Source of the DNA: Candidatus Sulfopaludibacter sp. SbA3
GTDB lineage: Bacteria; Acidobacteriota; Terriglobia; Bryobacterales; Bryobacteraceae
Direction: 5' to 3'
NCBI GenBank assembly: GCA_945890485.1
Contig: CAMDCN010000002.1
Coordinates: 496,001-560,000, forward strand
Length of the DNA: 64,000 nucleotides
The stretch's first letter is position 1. The number at the start of each line of letters is the position of its first letter. Both the position numbers and the translations under genes were made by a program. Below are positions 50,587-59,977 of this stretch, in pieces. Under the pieces are notes generated by a model. It saw only the letters and a list, made by a program, of their open reading frames with translations, was not told the origin of the DNA and did no database searches.

Positions 50587-53500
50587 ATGTCGCTCTTCCG
50601 ACACAGCCTATTGGCGTCGGTTTGTCTGCTTGTGTCCGCTTGGACCTCCTTCGCACAAACCCAACTGTTCCTTTTGCCAAATACATCAAGCCAGGCAGGG
50701 ACGGTCACCGCCTTCCGGCTGGATCCGTTCACGACGATCTCGTCCTTCACGGCGCAGTCTGGCGCTGCCTTCTTCTTCATGAATTCCGAGGGGACGAAAT
50801 ACTATTCCGTCGCCCGCTCCGGCAGCGATACCTTGATGGTATTGGAGGCGGCCAATCCGGCGAATGTTTTGAAGCGTCAGAACCTATCGCAGGCGGAAGC
50901 GGCTCTCCTGACGCCTGACGGCCGTCGGCTACTGATCGTAGCGAATGGCCTACACATTTTTGACACGACGACGGACAGCCTCTTAAACACTGTGACCGGA
51001 GTCGGGAATCAGCCGATCGATGTGGCCGTTTTGCCCGACGCCTCCAGGGCCTTTGTCTTAAGCAGCGTCAGCAACACTCTGACTGCGGTCGACTTGAATA
51101 CCAATGCGGCCGTGGGAACGCCCTTGACGATCGGTGGCTCACTAACCGGCGTCGCGGTCGGCTACAACGGTCTGGTCTATGTGACCACCTCCAATCGGCT
51201 CTACGAAATTGACGGCCGCTCGATGACCATTCGGACCGAAATTCCTCTGAATGCTCGCCCGGGCAAGATTGCGTTTACGCCCGATGGCCAGTACGGCATC
51301 ATGGTCAACCAGACTCCGGTGACTGGTTCCTCGGTGATCCTGGTGGATCTTCGCAGCCGAACGGTTGCCGGGACGATTCCTAACTTCCAGACGATTCTCG
51401 ATACGTTGACTGTGGCGTCGAACAACCGGGTCTATGCTATCTCGAATCAGACGCAGAGTCTGTATGAGATCAGTCTGAGTCCGCTGAACATCAACGTTCC
51501 TCAGTTCGCCAACATTGGCACACCCAACAACGTGACTGCCATCGTGGGCACGAATGAGACGCCGAACCCCCGCTTCCTTTTTGCCGTGACTCCGGGCTCG
51601 GTAATCCGTTTGGACAATACCTCTGTACCGCCCGCCGGCGTCGGCGCGGCCTCTATCCCGGCGAACCCGGGCGCCTTGGTCTTCGCGGCTCCGGCTATCG
51701 TCGGCGCCACTCCGACCCAAATCGTAGGCTACAACGGAATCCAAAGTACTGCCGTCGGTACTGCCTATCAGCCCCTGATCACTCGCGTTCTAAATTCGAC
51801 CGGCCAGCCCATTAAAGGGGTGTCCGTTACTTTCACCTCCGACAACTCCGCGGCCCAGATTCAGGGCGGTACGATCGTGACCAACGACCAAGGCTATGCG
51901 GTAACCAATGTTATCGCTCCTCCTACTGCTGGAACCTTTACGGTTGTCGCTACTGCGGGTGCAGGTGGCGTCAGCGCCCCCACTTACCAGTTCACTCTCA
52001 CGACCGGTACGACCACCGGCGGCGGCACACCGACCGGGTTGCTCAAGATCGTACGCGGCCAAGGTCAGTTGGTCCAGGAGCAGTTCCAGATCACCGAACC
52101 GATGACGGTGGAGATGTTGGACACTCAGGGTCGTCCTGCCGTCAACCAGACGATTACTTTCGCACTGCAGACGGGCAGTGGCTCCTTCAATACCTCGACG
52201 TCGGACGGCACCGTTCTACCAGGGGCGACTTGCAGCGGCAATGTTTGTACCGTCCAGACGGACGCCAACGGCCGAGCGGGCATTGGCTTCATCGCGACTT
52301 CGGTGAACCCCGGTCAGTCCTACGCACAGCAGACTATTACGGCCACAAACGGCACGAACACGGTGAACTTCATCCTGACGAGCATCCTTGGACAGTTGCT
52401 CGGTGGCGGATCGGCCTCACCTCCTATCGTGGAGCGGATCAAACCAGTCGAGCGCGACATCGTCGGCCAGGCTGGGACCACCGTAAACGAAGCGATCCAG
52501 GTGCGTGTCATCGTGGTGTCGGGGCCGCAGTCCGGCCAAGTCATCCCCAATGTTTCGCTCCGCGCCACTACGAGCAACACGCCCACCTCCGGTCCGACGG
52601 GAAATTGCGTTGGCGAGGGAGATGTCGCGCTCACCGACTCCAACGGCGTGGCGACCTGTAATCTGGCCGTCGGCGGCCGCCTTGGCATCGCCCCCTTGCA
52701 AGTGGTCGTCGGCGGGACGATCAACCTTGGTGGCGCTTCGCTCAACTTGGACGTTCGGCCTGGACCGCCCTCCACCATCCGGCTCGTTCAGGGCAACAAC
52801 CAGTCCGGCGCCCCGGGCGAGCGGCTGCGGCTCGCGTTCGTCGCGGAAGTCTCGGACGCTTTCGGCAACGTGCTTCCGAACGTCGCTGGCCAATGGGAAG
52901 TGCCGGTACCGAATTCCATTACGCTGGCGAACGTCGTCAGCACGTCGGACTCGGCCGGCCGTGTATCGGCACTCGGCACACTGGGCACGGTCCCGGGCAG
53001 CAACTTGGTTCGCTACAAGGTGGGCAATGCAACCGGCACCTTTACCTTCAATGTGAACATCGCGATCACCGGGCTCCGGGCGATCTCCGGCAGTGGTCAG
53101 ACCGCCATCACAGGCCAATCCTTCCCGCAACCCCTGATCGTTCAAGTGACGGATGATCGCGGTGCGCCGGCGGCTGGTCAACCGGTGGTGTTCTCCGTCG
53201 TCGGCGGCAGCGCCACCCTAAGCGCCGGCACCGTCAACAGCGGTGCTGACGGTCGGGCTTCAGTTAACGTAACCGCCGGACCGGTCGCGGGCGCCATCAC
53301 GATCCGCGCCTCGCTCGGCAACCTGTCCCAGACGTTCACACTCACCTCCCGCCTGCCGGGTCCGGTGTTCAGCTTCAACAACATTGTCAATACGGCAAGC
53401 AACCAGCCCGGCCTCGTGCCGTGCGGTATCGGAACGCTTTACGGCACCGGCATCGCTCCCACGTTGAACGGGGTTCTTCCGGCCAATCTGCTTGGGTTCG

Positions 53501-54108
53501 GCGGTCTGCCGCTGATCTTGAGTGGTGTCGAGATCAACTTCAACGGCCAGTCTGCTCCGATCCTCGCGATTGCCAACCAGAATCGTCAGGAATCGATTGT
53601 CTTCCAAACACCGTGTAGCTTAGTGCCGGGTACCCAGGTCACCGCAACCGTGCGGGTCTCGGGCGGTTCCACCAGCGCCAGCGGCATCCAGGTGCTGCGT
53701 GCCCAGCCGGGTATCTTCGAGACGGATCCGGGTAATGGCGTCCGTCGCTATGCCGCGGTGCAGCGGCCGGACGGCAGTTGGGTCACGGCAGAGAATCCCG
53801 CCCGTCGGGGCGAGGTTCTCAAGATGCTCGTAACGGGCCTCGGCGCGGTCACTCCGGCGACCGATACGAACCGCGCGGGTATCGCTGGACAGTTGGTGCA
53901 GGTTCCGATGATCGTCGGGGTCAACGATGCGGGTGTCCGTCTGGTCTCGGCGGAGTACGCCGTGGGGATGATGGGCATTTATGTGGTTGCCTTCGAACTG
54001 CCTTTGGATGCGACGACAGGCCAATACCGTAGCCTGGCGGTCGCAGCGGAAGGGTTCAACGGGGAACTGGTCTTCGGCAATAGCTCTGCTCTTGCGGCGA
54101 TCCAATAA
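50587..54108 (+). CDS. Giant secreted protein: beta-propeller, Ig-like repeats, Solibacter-type C-terminal domain
   Basis: This 1173-residue protein has a signal peptide of about 21 residues. A YncE/NHL-like seven-bladed propeller comes next (about 22-375) with repeats such as FDTTTDSLLNTVTGVGNQPI and IDVAVLPDASRAFVLSSVSN. About five Big_1/filament-type Ig domains (about 380-900) each open with a motif like IVRGQGQLVQ or RLVQGNNQSGAPG and carry DSNG- or TNDQG-type loops. The TIGR03437-like C-terminal domain fills about 920-1173 (IGTLYGTGIAPTLNGVLPA and MLVTGLGAVTPATDTN). The ATG at 50587 follows GAGG and begins the signal peptide. Adhesion or polymer binding at the surface is likely. It stands in its own transcription unit between two terminators. 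Confidence 0.83.
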   Translation: MSLFRHSLLASVCLLVSAWTSFAQTQLFLLPNTSSQAGTVTAFRLDPFTTISSFTAQSGAAFFFMNSEGTKYYSVARSGSDTLMVLEAANPANVLKRQNLSQAEAALLTPDGRRLLIVANGLHIFDTTTDSLLNTVTGVGNQPIDVAVLPDASRAFVLSSVSNTLTAVDLNTNAAVGTPLTIGGSLTGVAVGYNGLVYVTTSNRLYEIDGRSMTIRTEIPLNARPGKIAFTPDGQYGIMVNQTPVTGSSVILVDLRSRTVAGTIPNFQTILDTLTVASNNRVYAISNQTQSLYEISLSPLNINVPQFANIGTPNNVTAIVGTNETPNPRFLFAVTPGSVIRLDNTSVPPAGVGAASIPANPGALVFAAPAIVGATPTQIVGYNGIQSTAVGTAYQPLITRVLNSTGQPIKGVSVTFTSDNSAAQIQGGTIVTNDQGYAVTNVIAPPTAGTFTVVATAGAGGVSAPTYQFTLTTGTTTGGGTPTGLLKIVRGQGQLVQEQFQITEPMTVEMLDTQGRPAVNQTITFALQTGSGSFNTSTSDGTVLPGATCSGNVCTVQTDANGRAGIGFIATSVNPGQSYAQQTITATNGTNTVNFILTSILGQLLGGGSASPPIVERIKPVERDIVGQAGTTVNEAIQVRVIVVSGPQSGQVIPNVSLRATTSNTPTSGPTGNCVGEGDVALTDSNGVATCNLAVGGRLGIAPLQVVVGGTINLGGASLNLDVRPGPPSTIRLVQGNNQSGAPGERLRLAFVAEVSDAFGNVLPNVAGQWEVPVPNSITLANVVSTSDSAGRVSALGTLGTVPGSNLVRYKVGNATGTFTFNVNIAITGLRAISGSGQTAITGQSFPQPLIVQVTDDRGAPAAGQPVVFSVVGGSATLSAGTVNSGADGRASVNVTAGPVAGAITIRASLGNLSQTFTLTSRLPGPVFSFNNIVNTASNQPGLVPCGIGTLYGTGIAPTLNGVLPANLLGFGGLPLILSGVEINFNGQSAPILAIANQNRQESIVFQTPCSLVPGTQVTATVRVSGGSTSASGIQVLRAQPGIFETDPGNGVRRYAAVQRPDGSWVTAENPARRGEVLKMLVTGLGAVTPATDTNRAGIAGQLVQVPMIVGVNDAGVRLVSAEYAVGMMGIYVVAFELPLDATTGQYRSLAVAAEGFNGELVFGNSSALAAIQ

Positions 54109-54128
54109 CCGAACCTTGTTTACAAAGA

Positions 54129-54160
54129 GCAAAAGCCCCGCCCTGTGGCGGGGCTTTTGC
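54129..54160 (+). terminator. Rho-independent terminator after the 1173-aa protein gene
   Basis: GCAAAAGCCCCGCC and GGCGGGGCTTTTGC form a perfect 14-bp stem with a CTGT loop. It begins 20 bases after the stop codon and has T runs on the plus side. Confidence 0.95.
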
Positions 54161-54187
54161 ATTCTCCCTTGATATCCTGAAATCTGC

Positions 54188-56419
54188 ATGCGCCGTACCC
54201 GCTGGGTCCTTCTCGCCAGCATCCTCATTCTCGTTGCCGCTGTAGCGGGTATCTATCGGGCGCAGAAGGACGCGCAGGACAAGGCGGCTCCGGCCAAGCC
54301 GGCCTCCCTGCCTGATAATGTCAGCGTCTCGGCTCAGGATTGGCGTTGGAGCAAGAACGACGGGGATCGGCCCATCGTCGAAGTACGAGCTCGCAATTTC
54401 GAGCAGAAAAGCGATCCGCCTCGAGTCGATCTGGAGAAGGTCGAGCTCAAACTGTTCCATAAGGACGGGAAGGCTTTCGACCTGGTGAAGAGCGCGCAGG
54501 CCGAGCTTCGCATGGAAGACAGCACGCTGTATTCGGCTGGCGAAGTCGAGATCACTATGGGTTTGACCGAACAGCCCAGCCCCACCAACCGGCTCGTCCG
54601 CATCCAAACCTCGGGCGTCACGTTTGAAACGCAGTCTGGCAAGGCGACTACGGACCAACCTGCTTCTTTTGCCTTCGAGAATAGCGAAGGTAGCGCAGTG
54701 GGGGCGGAGTACGATCCAGCGGCCAGAAACCTCCATCTTCGCAGCGCCGTGAAACTCAATTGGCGTGGCAAGGGACCTGCCTCGAAGCCCATGACGGTGG
54801 AGGCTGGCGAGCTGAACTATCGTGAGAATGAAGATAAAGTCTATCTGAAGCCTTGGTCCCGCCTGCTGCGCGGCACTATGACCTTGAATGCAGCCAACTC
54901 TGTTGTCACGCTTGCGAACGGTGAAATTCAGCTGGTCGAAGCGAATCAGGCGAAGGGCGAGGACCGCGCACCCGGGCGTCAGCTCCTCTATGCGGCTGAG
55001 CAGCTTTGGCTGCATTTCGGGGCAAAAGGAGTGATGGAGTCGATTGAGGGCAAGCAGGGGGCGCGCCTCGAAACCATAGCCGATTCTGGCCGAACGGTGG
55101 TGAATTCCCAGAATGTCGATCTTGCCTTTGACGGTGGCAGCGGCGACAGCATCCTGAAGAAGGCAACCGCCACTGGCGGCACGGTGGTGGAATCGTACCC
55201 TGTCCGGCGAGGCGCCGGTGAGCCGCCATCGGATCGGGTTCTCAAGAGTGACATCGTCGAAATGAATATGAGACCGGGCGGGCAGGAGATCGACCGGCTC
55301 GACACCCATAGTCCAGGGCAAATCGAGTTCCTGCCCAAGAGCCCCCGGCAGCGCTATCGCCGCCTGGATGGCGAACGGTTCTCGATGGTCTACGGAGCCA
55401 ATAATCAGCTGGAGAAGTTCCGCGCCACCCAAGTCAAAACTCTAACGCGGGCTATCAAGAAGGGGGACCCGGACCGGAAAACCAGCAGCCAGGATCTGCA
55501 AGCGCTGTTTGATCCGAAGACCGGCGAGCTGCAGACTCTTGAACAGTGGACGGGCTTCCAGTTCGAGGAAGGGGACCGCCGCGCTCGCAGCGACCATGCC
55601 CGGCTCGAAAGCGCCTCCGAGCGCATTTACCTGAAGGGGGCCGCCCGCATGTGGGACCCCACCGGCTCGACTGACGCTCTCCAGATCGAACTGGATCAGA
55701 AGACCGGGGACATGATCGCCGAGGGAAAGGTAACCTCCACTCGCCTCCCCGACGAGAAGAAGTCAAAGAAGACGCAGGGCTCCCTGCTCGATTCCTCTGA
55801 CACCGTGCAGGCTCGCGCCAACCGGATGCAGACGAAGGAAGAGAACAAATGGATTCGTTACGACGGCAATGCCCTTTTATGGCAGGGACCCAATCGGATT
55901 GAGGCCGACTCCATTCTGATCCAGCGAAAGCTACAGCGCCTCGATGCTACTGGCAATGTCGTCAGCCAGTTCCGGGAAAAGACAAAGAATCTGTTTACCA
56001 TCGTCCGAGCGCCGCAGATGACGTATTGGGATACCGAGAAGAAGGCGCACTACATGGGCAACGCCAAGCTCAATCGCGGCAATCTGGTGGTCACGTCCCG
56101 CGACCTGTTTGCCTGGTTTTCTCAAAAAGATAATGATAGTTCGCTCGAACGCGCCGAAGCCGTTGGCGACTCCGTGATTGTGCAAAGTGGGCCGGATGCA
56201 ACCGGCAAGCCACGCACCCGGCGGGGGACCTCCGAGCGATCGGACTACGATGTCGCCGCTGGTCGTGTCATTCTGTCCGGCGGAGCGCCGCAGATGTTCG
56301 ACTCGCTCAAAGGGACCACCAAAGGGGAACGATTGACCTGGTTTGCCAACGATGACCGTCTTCTTGTCGATGGATCTTCCAACCAACCCGCGGCAAGCCG
56401 TATCCTAAAGAAACGGTAG
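54188..56419 (+). CDS. LptC-LptA (OstA)-type fusion protein of LPS transport
   Basis: This 743-residue protein has an N-terminal membrane anchor (about residues 5-23, VLLASILILVAAVAGIYRA). An LptC-like beta-jellyroll follows (about 40-185), with RPIVEVRARNFEQKS, a VELKLFHKDGK strand and LYSAGEVEITMG. The rest is a long series of OstA/LptA-type beta strands (about 190-735), seen as repeated VNSQNVDLAFDGGSG- and LDATGNVVSQF-like pieces. LptC and LptA are usually two proteins of about 190 residues each, so a fused and much longer chain is unusual. It would carry LPS across the periplasm. lptB follows three bases later, which supports the assignment. Confidence 0.82.
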   Translation: MRRTRWVLLASILILVAAVAGIYRAQKDAQDKAAPAKPASLPDNVSVSAQDWRWSKNDGDRPIVEVRARNFEQKSDPPRVDLEKVELKLFHKDGKAFDLVKSAQAELRMEDSTLYSAGEVEITMGLTEQPSPTNRLVRIQTSGVTFETQSGKATTDQPASFAFENSEGSAVGAEYDPAARNLHLRSAVKLNWRGKGPASKPMTVEAGELNYRENEDKVYLKPWSRLLRGTMTLNAANSVVTLANGEIQLVEANQAKGEDRAPGRQLLYAAEQLWLHFGAKGVMESIEGKQGARLETIADSGRTVVNSQNVDLAFDGGSGDSILKKATATGGTVVESYPVRRGAGEPPSDRVLKSDIVEMNMRPGGQEIDRLDTHSPGQIEFLPKSPRQRYRRLDGERFSMVYGANNQLEKFRATQVKTLTRAIKKGDPDRKTSSQDLQALFDPKTGELQTLEQWTGFQFEEGDRRARSDHARLESASERIYLKGAARMWDPTGSTDALQIELDQKTGDMIAEGKVTSTRLPDEKKSKKTQGSLLDSSDTVQARANRMQTKEENKWIRYDGNALLWQGPNRIEADSILIQRKLQRLDATGNVVSQFREKTKNLFTIVRAPQMTYWDTEKKAHYMGNAKLNRGNLVVTSRDLFAWFSQKDNDSSLERAEAVGDSVIVQSGPDATGKPRTRRGTSERSDYDVAAGRVILSGGAPQMFDSLKGTTKGERLTWFANDDRLLVDGSSNQPAASRILKKR

Positions 56420-56422
56420 CCT

Positions 56423-57163
56423 ATGCGTTCATTGGAAACACGGGAAATTTCGAAGAGTTACCGGGGGCGCAAAGTCGTCGACAACGTGTCGGTGTCTGTG
56501 CAACAGGGCGAAGTGGTGGGACTGCTCGGGCCGAACGGCGCTGGCAAGACGACAAGCTTTTACATGATCGTCGGGTTGATCAGCCCGGATTCGGGTGTCG
56601 TGCAACTCGATCAGGATGACATCACCCATTTGCCGATGTACCAGCGCGCCCGCCGCGGCGTCAGCTATCTGCCGCAGGAGCCCTCGGTCTTTCGAAAGTT
56701 GACGGTGGAAGAGAACCTGATGGCGATTCTTGAAACGCTGTCACTCGATGCACGGCAGCGCCGGGAACGCATGAACCGCCTGATCGAACAGTTGGGGCTG
56801 GAGACGGTACGCCTCAACAAGGGCTATATGCTCTCGGGCGGCGAGCGGCGGCGCGTGGAAATCGCTCGATCGCTCGTCATTGAGCCGACGTTTCTGCTGC
56901 TCGACGAGCCATTCAGCGGAATTGATCCGATCCAGGTGCTCGAAATCCAACGAATTATCTTCGATCTGAAGAAGAGCGGTATCGGCATTCTGATCACGGA
57001 TCACAATGTTCGTGAGACGCTGGCTACGGTCGATCGCGCGTATATTATCAACGGCGGAAAGATATTCCGGGCCGGTTCACCGGAGGATCTGGGCCGTGAT
57101 CCCGAGGTCAAGCGGGTTTATCTCGGCGAAGGCTTCCAGTTCGAGTTGGGATTTCGCCCCTAG
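56423..57163 (+). CDS. lptB: LPS export ABC transporter ATPase LptB
   Basis: This 246-residue cytoplasmic ATPase powers LPS extraction with LptF and LptG. Walker A is GPNGAGKTT (36-44), the signature is [15 protein letters not shown] (about 141-155) and Walker B is [13 protein letters not shown]. LptB-specific elements are [20 protein letters not shown] and the [11 protein letters not shown]-loop. LptF and LptG are not in the window. The gene follows the LptC/A-type protein by three bases, so the two form an LPS-transport unit. Confidence 0.95.
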   Translation: MRSLETREISKSYRGRKVVDNVSVSVQQGEVVGLLGPNGAGKTTSFYMIVGLISPDSGVVQLDQDDITHLPMYQRARRGVSYLPQEPSVFRKLTVEENLMAILETLSLDARQRRERMNRLIEQLGLETVRLNKGYMLSGGERRRVEIARSLVIEPTFLLLDEPFSGIDPIQVLEIQRIIFDLKKSGIGILITDHNVRETLATVDRAYIINGGKIFRAGSPEDLGRDPEVKRVYLGEGFQFELGFRP

Positions 57164-57207
57164 TGGAAAGCGAGCGCCCAGTACTACCACACGGGCAGTA
57201 CTTTCCA
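57164..57207. repeat. Imperfect inverted repeat between lptB and the HD-GYP gene
   Basis: TGGAAAG and CTTTCCA flank two copies of the self-palindrome AGTACT (57180-57185 and 57197-57202). It could be a weak terminator hairpin or a protein-binding site; no T tract follows directly. Confidence 0.35.
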
Positions 57208-57327
57208 ATTGGGCCTTTCGCCACGCCTGCCCACGGCGTATGATGATCCGTGTTGCCAGCCACCCGTCAACCCCGCTTGATCTCTGTCCGATCCGCGCCG
57301 CAGGTCTCGCTGGTGGGGCGTTCGCGG

Positions 57328-58158
57328 ATGGAGGTCGCTGTGCATCCGGTCCATGAAGACGCCTTGGCGGCGGCTCAAGCCAAAATTCAAGAGTTGGAAA
57401 CGCGCGTGAAAGACCTCACGCGCCGGGAACGCGCACGTCAACGCGAAGTTGCGGCCGTTCGCCGCAAGCTTGGAGAATTCGCGGGAGACCTGGAGTTTGC
57501 GCTGGAGTTGGAACGGCGCCGAGCTTCTGAGTTAGAGCAGGCCTACTACGATATGGTCTTGCGGCTCACCCGGGCGTCCGTCTACAAGGACAATGAGACC
57601 GGTGCACACATCCAACGGGTCAGCTTCTACGCCAAGATCATCGCCCGCTCTCTTGGTTGGAGCGAGGTGGACCAGGAACTGATCTTCCGAGCAGCTCCGA
57701 TGCACGATGTCGGTAAAATCGCGATTCCCGACGTCCTGATTCGAAAGCGCGGAGCTCTTGGTGTGGAAGATCGGCGCATTATGGAGAGCCATACGCTCAT
57801 CGGCGCACAACTTCTTGAAGGTTCTAACTCGCGGCTGCTGGAAATGGCGCGTGATATCGCCGTGACGCATCATGAGAATTGGGACGGAACTGGCTATCCA
57901 CGGCGCCTGCAAGGCAACCAGATTCCGATCGCCGGCCGCATCGTGATGCTGGGCGATAACTATGACGCTCTCCGCAGTTGCCGGAGCTATAAGAAAGGCT
58001 TCTCCCACGAAAAGACCTGCCGGATCATTCTCGAAGGCGATCGCCGCACGCGGCCAGAGCATTTTGATCCCCAACTGCTCGATATCTTCCGGACGATCCA
58101 CCTGGAATTCGACGAGATTTTCGAACGATTTCAGCGGGAAGAACCGATCATAGGATAA
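57328..58158 (+). CDS. HD-GYP domain phosphodiesterase with coiled-coil leader
   Basis: This protein of about 276 residues has an N-terminal coiled coil (about 10-75) and a C-terminal HD-GYP domain (about 75-270). H126-D127 lie in MHDVGKIAIPD, and the diagnostic HHENWDGTGYP is at 181-191, followed by GDNYDALRS. HD-GYP enzymes hydrolyse cyclic-di-GMP. There is no receiver domain, so the coiled coil is the likely input or partner site. An in-frame GTG at 57250 gives 26 more residues with no ribosome site; GGTGGGG precedes 57328, so the latter is used. It ends 10 bases past the convergent selB stop, overlapping it. Confidence 0.88.
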   Translation: MEVAVHPVHEDALAAAQAKIQELETRVKDLTRRERARQREVAAVRRKLGEFAGDLEFALELERRRASELEQAYYDMVLRLTRASVYKDNETGAHIQRVSFYAKIIARSLGWSEVDQELIFRAAPMHDVGKIAIPDVLIRKRGALGVEDRRIMESHTLIGAQLLEGSNSRLLEMARDIAVTHHENWDGTGYPRRLQGNQIPIAGRIVMLGDNYDALRSCRSYKKGFSHEKTCRIILEGDRRTRPEHFDPQLLDIFRTIHLEFDEIFERFQREEPIIG

Positions 58159-59977
58159 GTCGCTGCTCGCCCACGCGGCGAGTGATCCGCTCCCGGTCCA
58201 GCAACTCCAGCAAGGGAATGGCGTATTTGCGGGAGACACCGGTCCACTCCTTAAACTCACCGACGCCGAAGCTCTGGCCTTTCCGCATCGTCAGAATCGC
58301 TTTGAGCTTGTCCAGCGTCTCGGCGTGGTAGACGAGTTCCTCACTCACTTTGATCAGGCGCCGCTCCTTGATCAACATCTGCAACAAGAGTTTCGCCCGC
58401 ACGCTCTCCACCCCACATTGCGCCAGCACTTCGCTCAGGCCCGGGGTCGCCAGTCCTCCCTGACGGAAGGCCTGCTCAATCTTTTCGCGCGCGGCCGACT
58501 CGTCCTCCTGCAACTGCACCCGGTGGGAAGCCAGCCGCACCAACTCCTGCTGAGTGGCCAGCTTCGTTGCCATCGCCAAAAGCGCGTCAAAAACGTGAGC
58601 GGGGCCTTTCGGCAGCACCTTGCTGCGGAGCTCCTCCTTCGCCATGCCGGCCTGGAGAGGATTTGCGCGATGAAAAGCTGTAAGAGTCTTCTCGGCCAGC
58701 GAGAGGCGAGCCTGGGCCCAACTCTTCGCCACTACGTGGCTGCCCAAAGCGATCAGTCCGTTAGACAGTTCCGGAGCGGTCCCCAGCTTCCGCCGCAACT
58801 CCACCCGGTCCAGGCCCGCGGCCGACTCCGTGACCAATAGATCCGCCGCCGCGGCGGTGGTCGCCGTCGCCAGCGCTTGTAACCGCTCGAGGTTGGCTCG
58901 CCGAGGCGGTGCGATCTCCGACACCGTCGCCCCGCCAATCGTCACAACCGGAGAGAATTGCCGCAAAATGCACCGATCCCCAGGGAGCAGGAGCAGGCCC
59001 TCTCGCAGCCGCAACCGCACCCAGGCGCTCTCGCCGGGCTGCAGGGAGGTCGCATCCAGCAGGCGCATCTCGGCAACCGTCTCCGCCGTCCCCGCATGGA
59101 GATGGACGAGCGTTCGAAGTTTCAGAGGCCTGGCGGTCGGCAAGAGTACCAGGCGGGCGTCCAGCACACGCACCGGTTCAAACCAGCCCGGCTCACTCAG
59201 CACCATGCCCCGCTCAATCTGGCTGTGTTCGATTCCGGCCAGATTCACAGCCGTCCGTTGCCCCGCTTCCGCCTTCGGAGCGGGCTTTCCGTGAACTTGC
59301 AGTCCCCGTACCCGCAACCGCCGACCAGTGGGATAAAGTTCCACTTCCTGTTCCAGTTCCACGCGGCCGGCCATTAGCGTCCCGGTGACCACGGTCCCGA
59401 AGCCCTTCATGGCAAACGCCCGGTCAATCGGTAGCCGGAAAGCCGCCGCCGCGTTCCGGGGACGCAGAGTCTTGGCCAACTTTCTCAGTTCGGCCTGCAA
59501 CGCTTCGACCCCTTCGCCCGTCTTAGCACTGACTGGGAGGATCGGCGCGCCCTCGAGGAACGAGCCCGCGACGAACTCTTCCACCTCCATCCGGACCAAT
59601 TCCAACCATTCGGCATCCACCAGATCGGCTTTTGTCAGGACGACTATGCCCCTCTCCACCCCCAGCAACCGGCAGATATCGAAATGTTCGCGTGTCTGCG
59701 GCTTAATGCCTTCGTCAGCGCCAATTACGAGCAGTACAACGTCGATTCCACTTACGCCAGCCAGCATAGTGCGGACAAAGCGCTCATGTCCCGGAACGTC
59801 AATGAATCCGGCCCGTACGCCTTCGCCCAAATCCAAATGCGCGAATCCCAGCTCGATGGAGATGCCACGGCGTTTCTCTTCTTCCAGCCGATCCGTGTCG
59901 ATGCCCGTTAGCCGCCGCACCAGCGACGTTTTCCCGTGGTCGATATGTCCTGCTGTTCCAACGATAATTGATCTCAT
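58148..59977 (-). CDS. selB: Selenocysteine-specific elongation factor SelB
   Basis: This 609-residue protein has an EF-Tu-like GTPase domain (G1 GTAGHIDHGKTS at about 7-18, G3 DVPGHE, G4 TKAD) and domains II-III. A C-terminal winged-helix region (about 360-609) contacts the SECIS element, with EKTLTAFHRANPLQAGMAKE and FGVGEFKEWTGVSRKYAIPL. It delivers Sec-tRNA to UGA codons. The start at 59977 is fixed because the family begins six residues before G1. The 57-residue longer reading lies wholly over the divergent gene. selA, selC and selD are not in this window. Its ATG overlaps that of the VWFA gene. Confidence 0.95.
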   Translation of the reverse strand: MRSIIVGTAGHIDHGKTSLVRRLTGIDTDRLEEEKRRGISIELGFAHLDLGEGVRAGFIDVPGHERFVRTMLAGVSGIDVVLLVIGADEGIKPQTREHFDICRLLGVERGIVVLTKADLVDAEWLELVRMEVEEFVAGSFLEGAPILPVSAKTGEGVEALQAELRKLAKTLRPRNAAAAFRLPIDRAFAMKGFGTVVTGTLMAGRVELEQEVELYPTGRRLRVRGLQVHGKPAPKAEAGQRTAVNLAGIEHSQIERGMVLSEPGWFEPVRVLDARLVLLPTARPLKLRTLVHLHAGTAETVAEMRLLDATSLQPGESAWVRLRLREGLLLLPGDRCILRQFSPVVTIGGATVSEIAPPRRANLERLQALATATTAAAADLLVTESAAGLDRVELRRKLGTAPELSNGLIALGSHVVAKSWAQARLSLAEKTLTAFHRANPLQAGMAKEELRSKVLPKGPAHVFDALLAMATKLATQQELVRLASHRVQLQEDESAAREKIEQAFRQGGLATPGLSEVLAQCGVESVRAKLLLQMLIKERRLIKVSEELVYHAETLDKLKAILTMRKGQSFGVGEFKEWTGVSRKYAIPLLELLDRERITRRVGEQRLIL

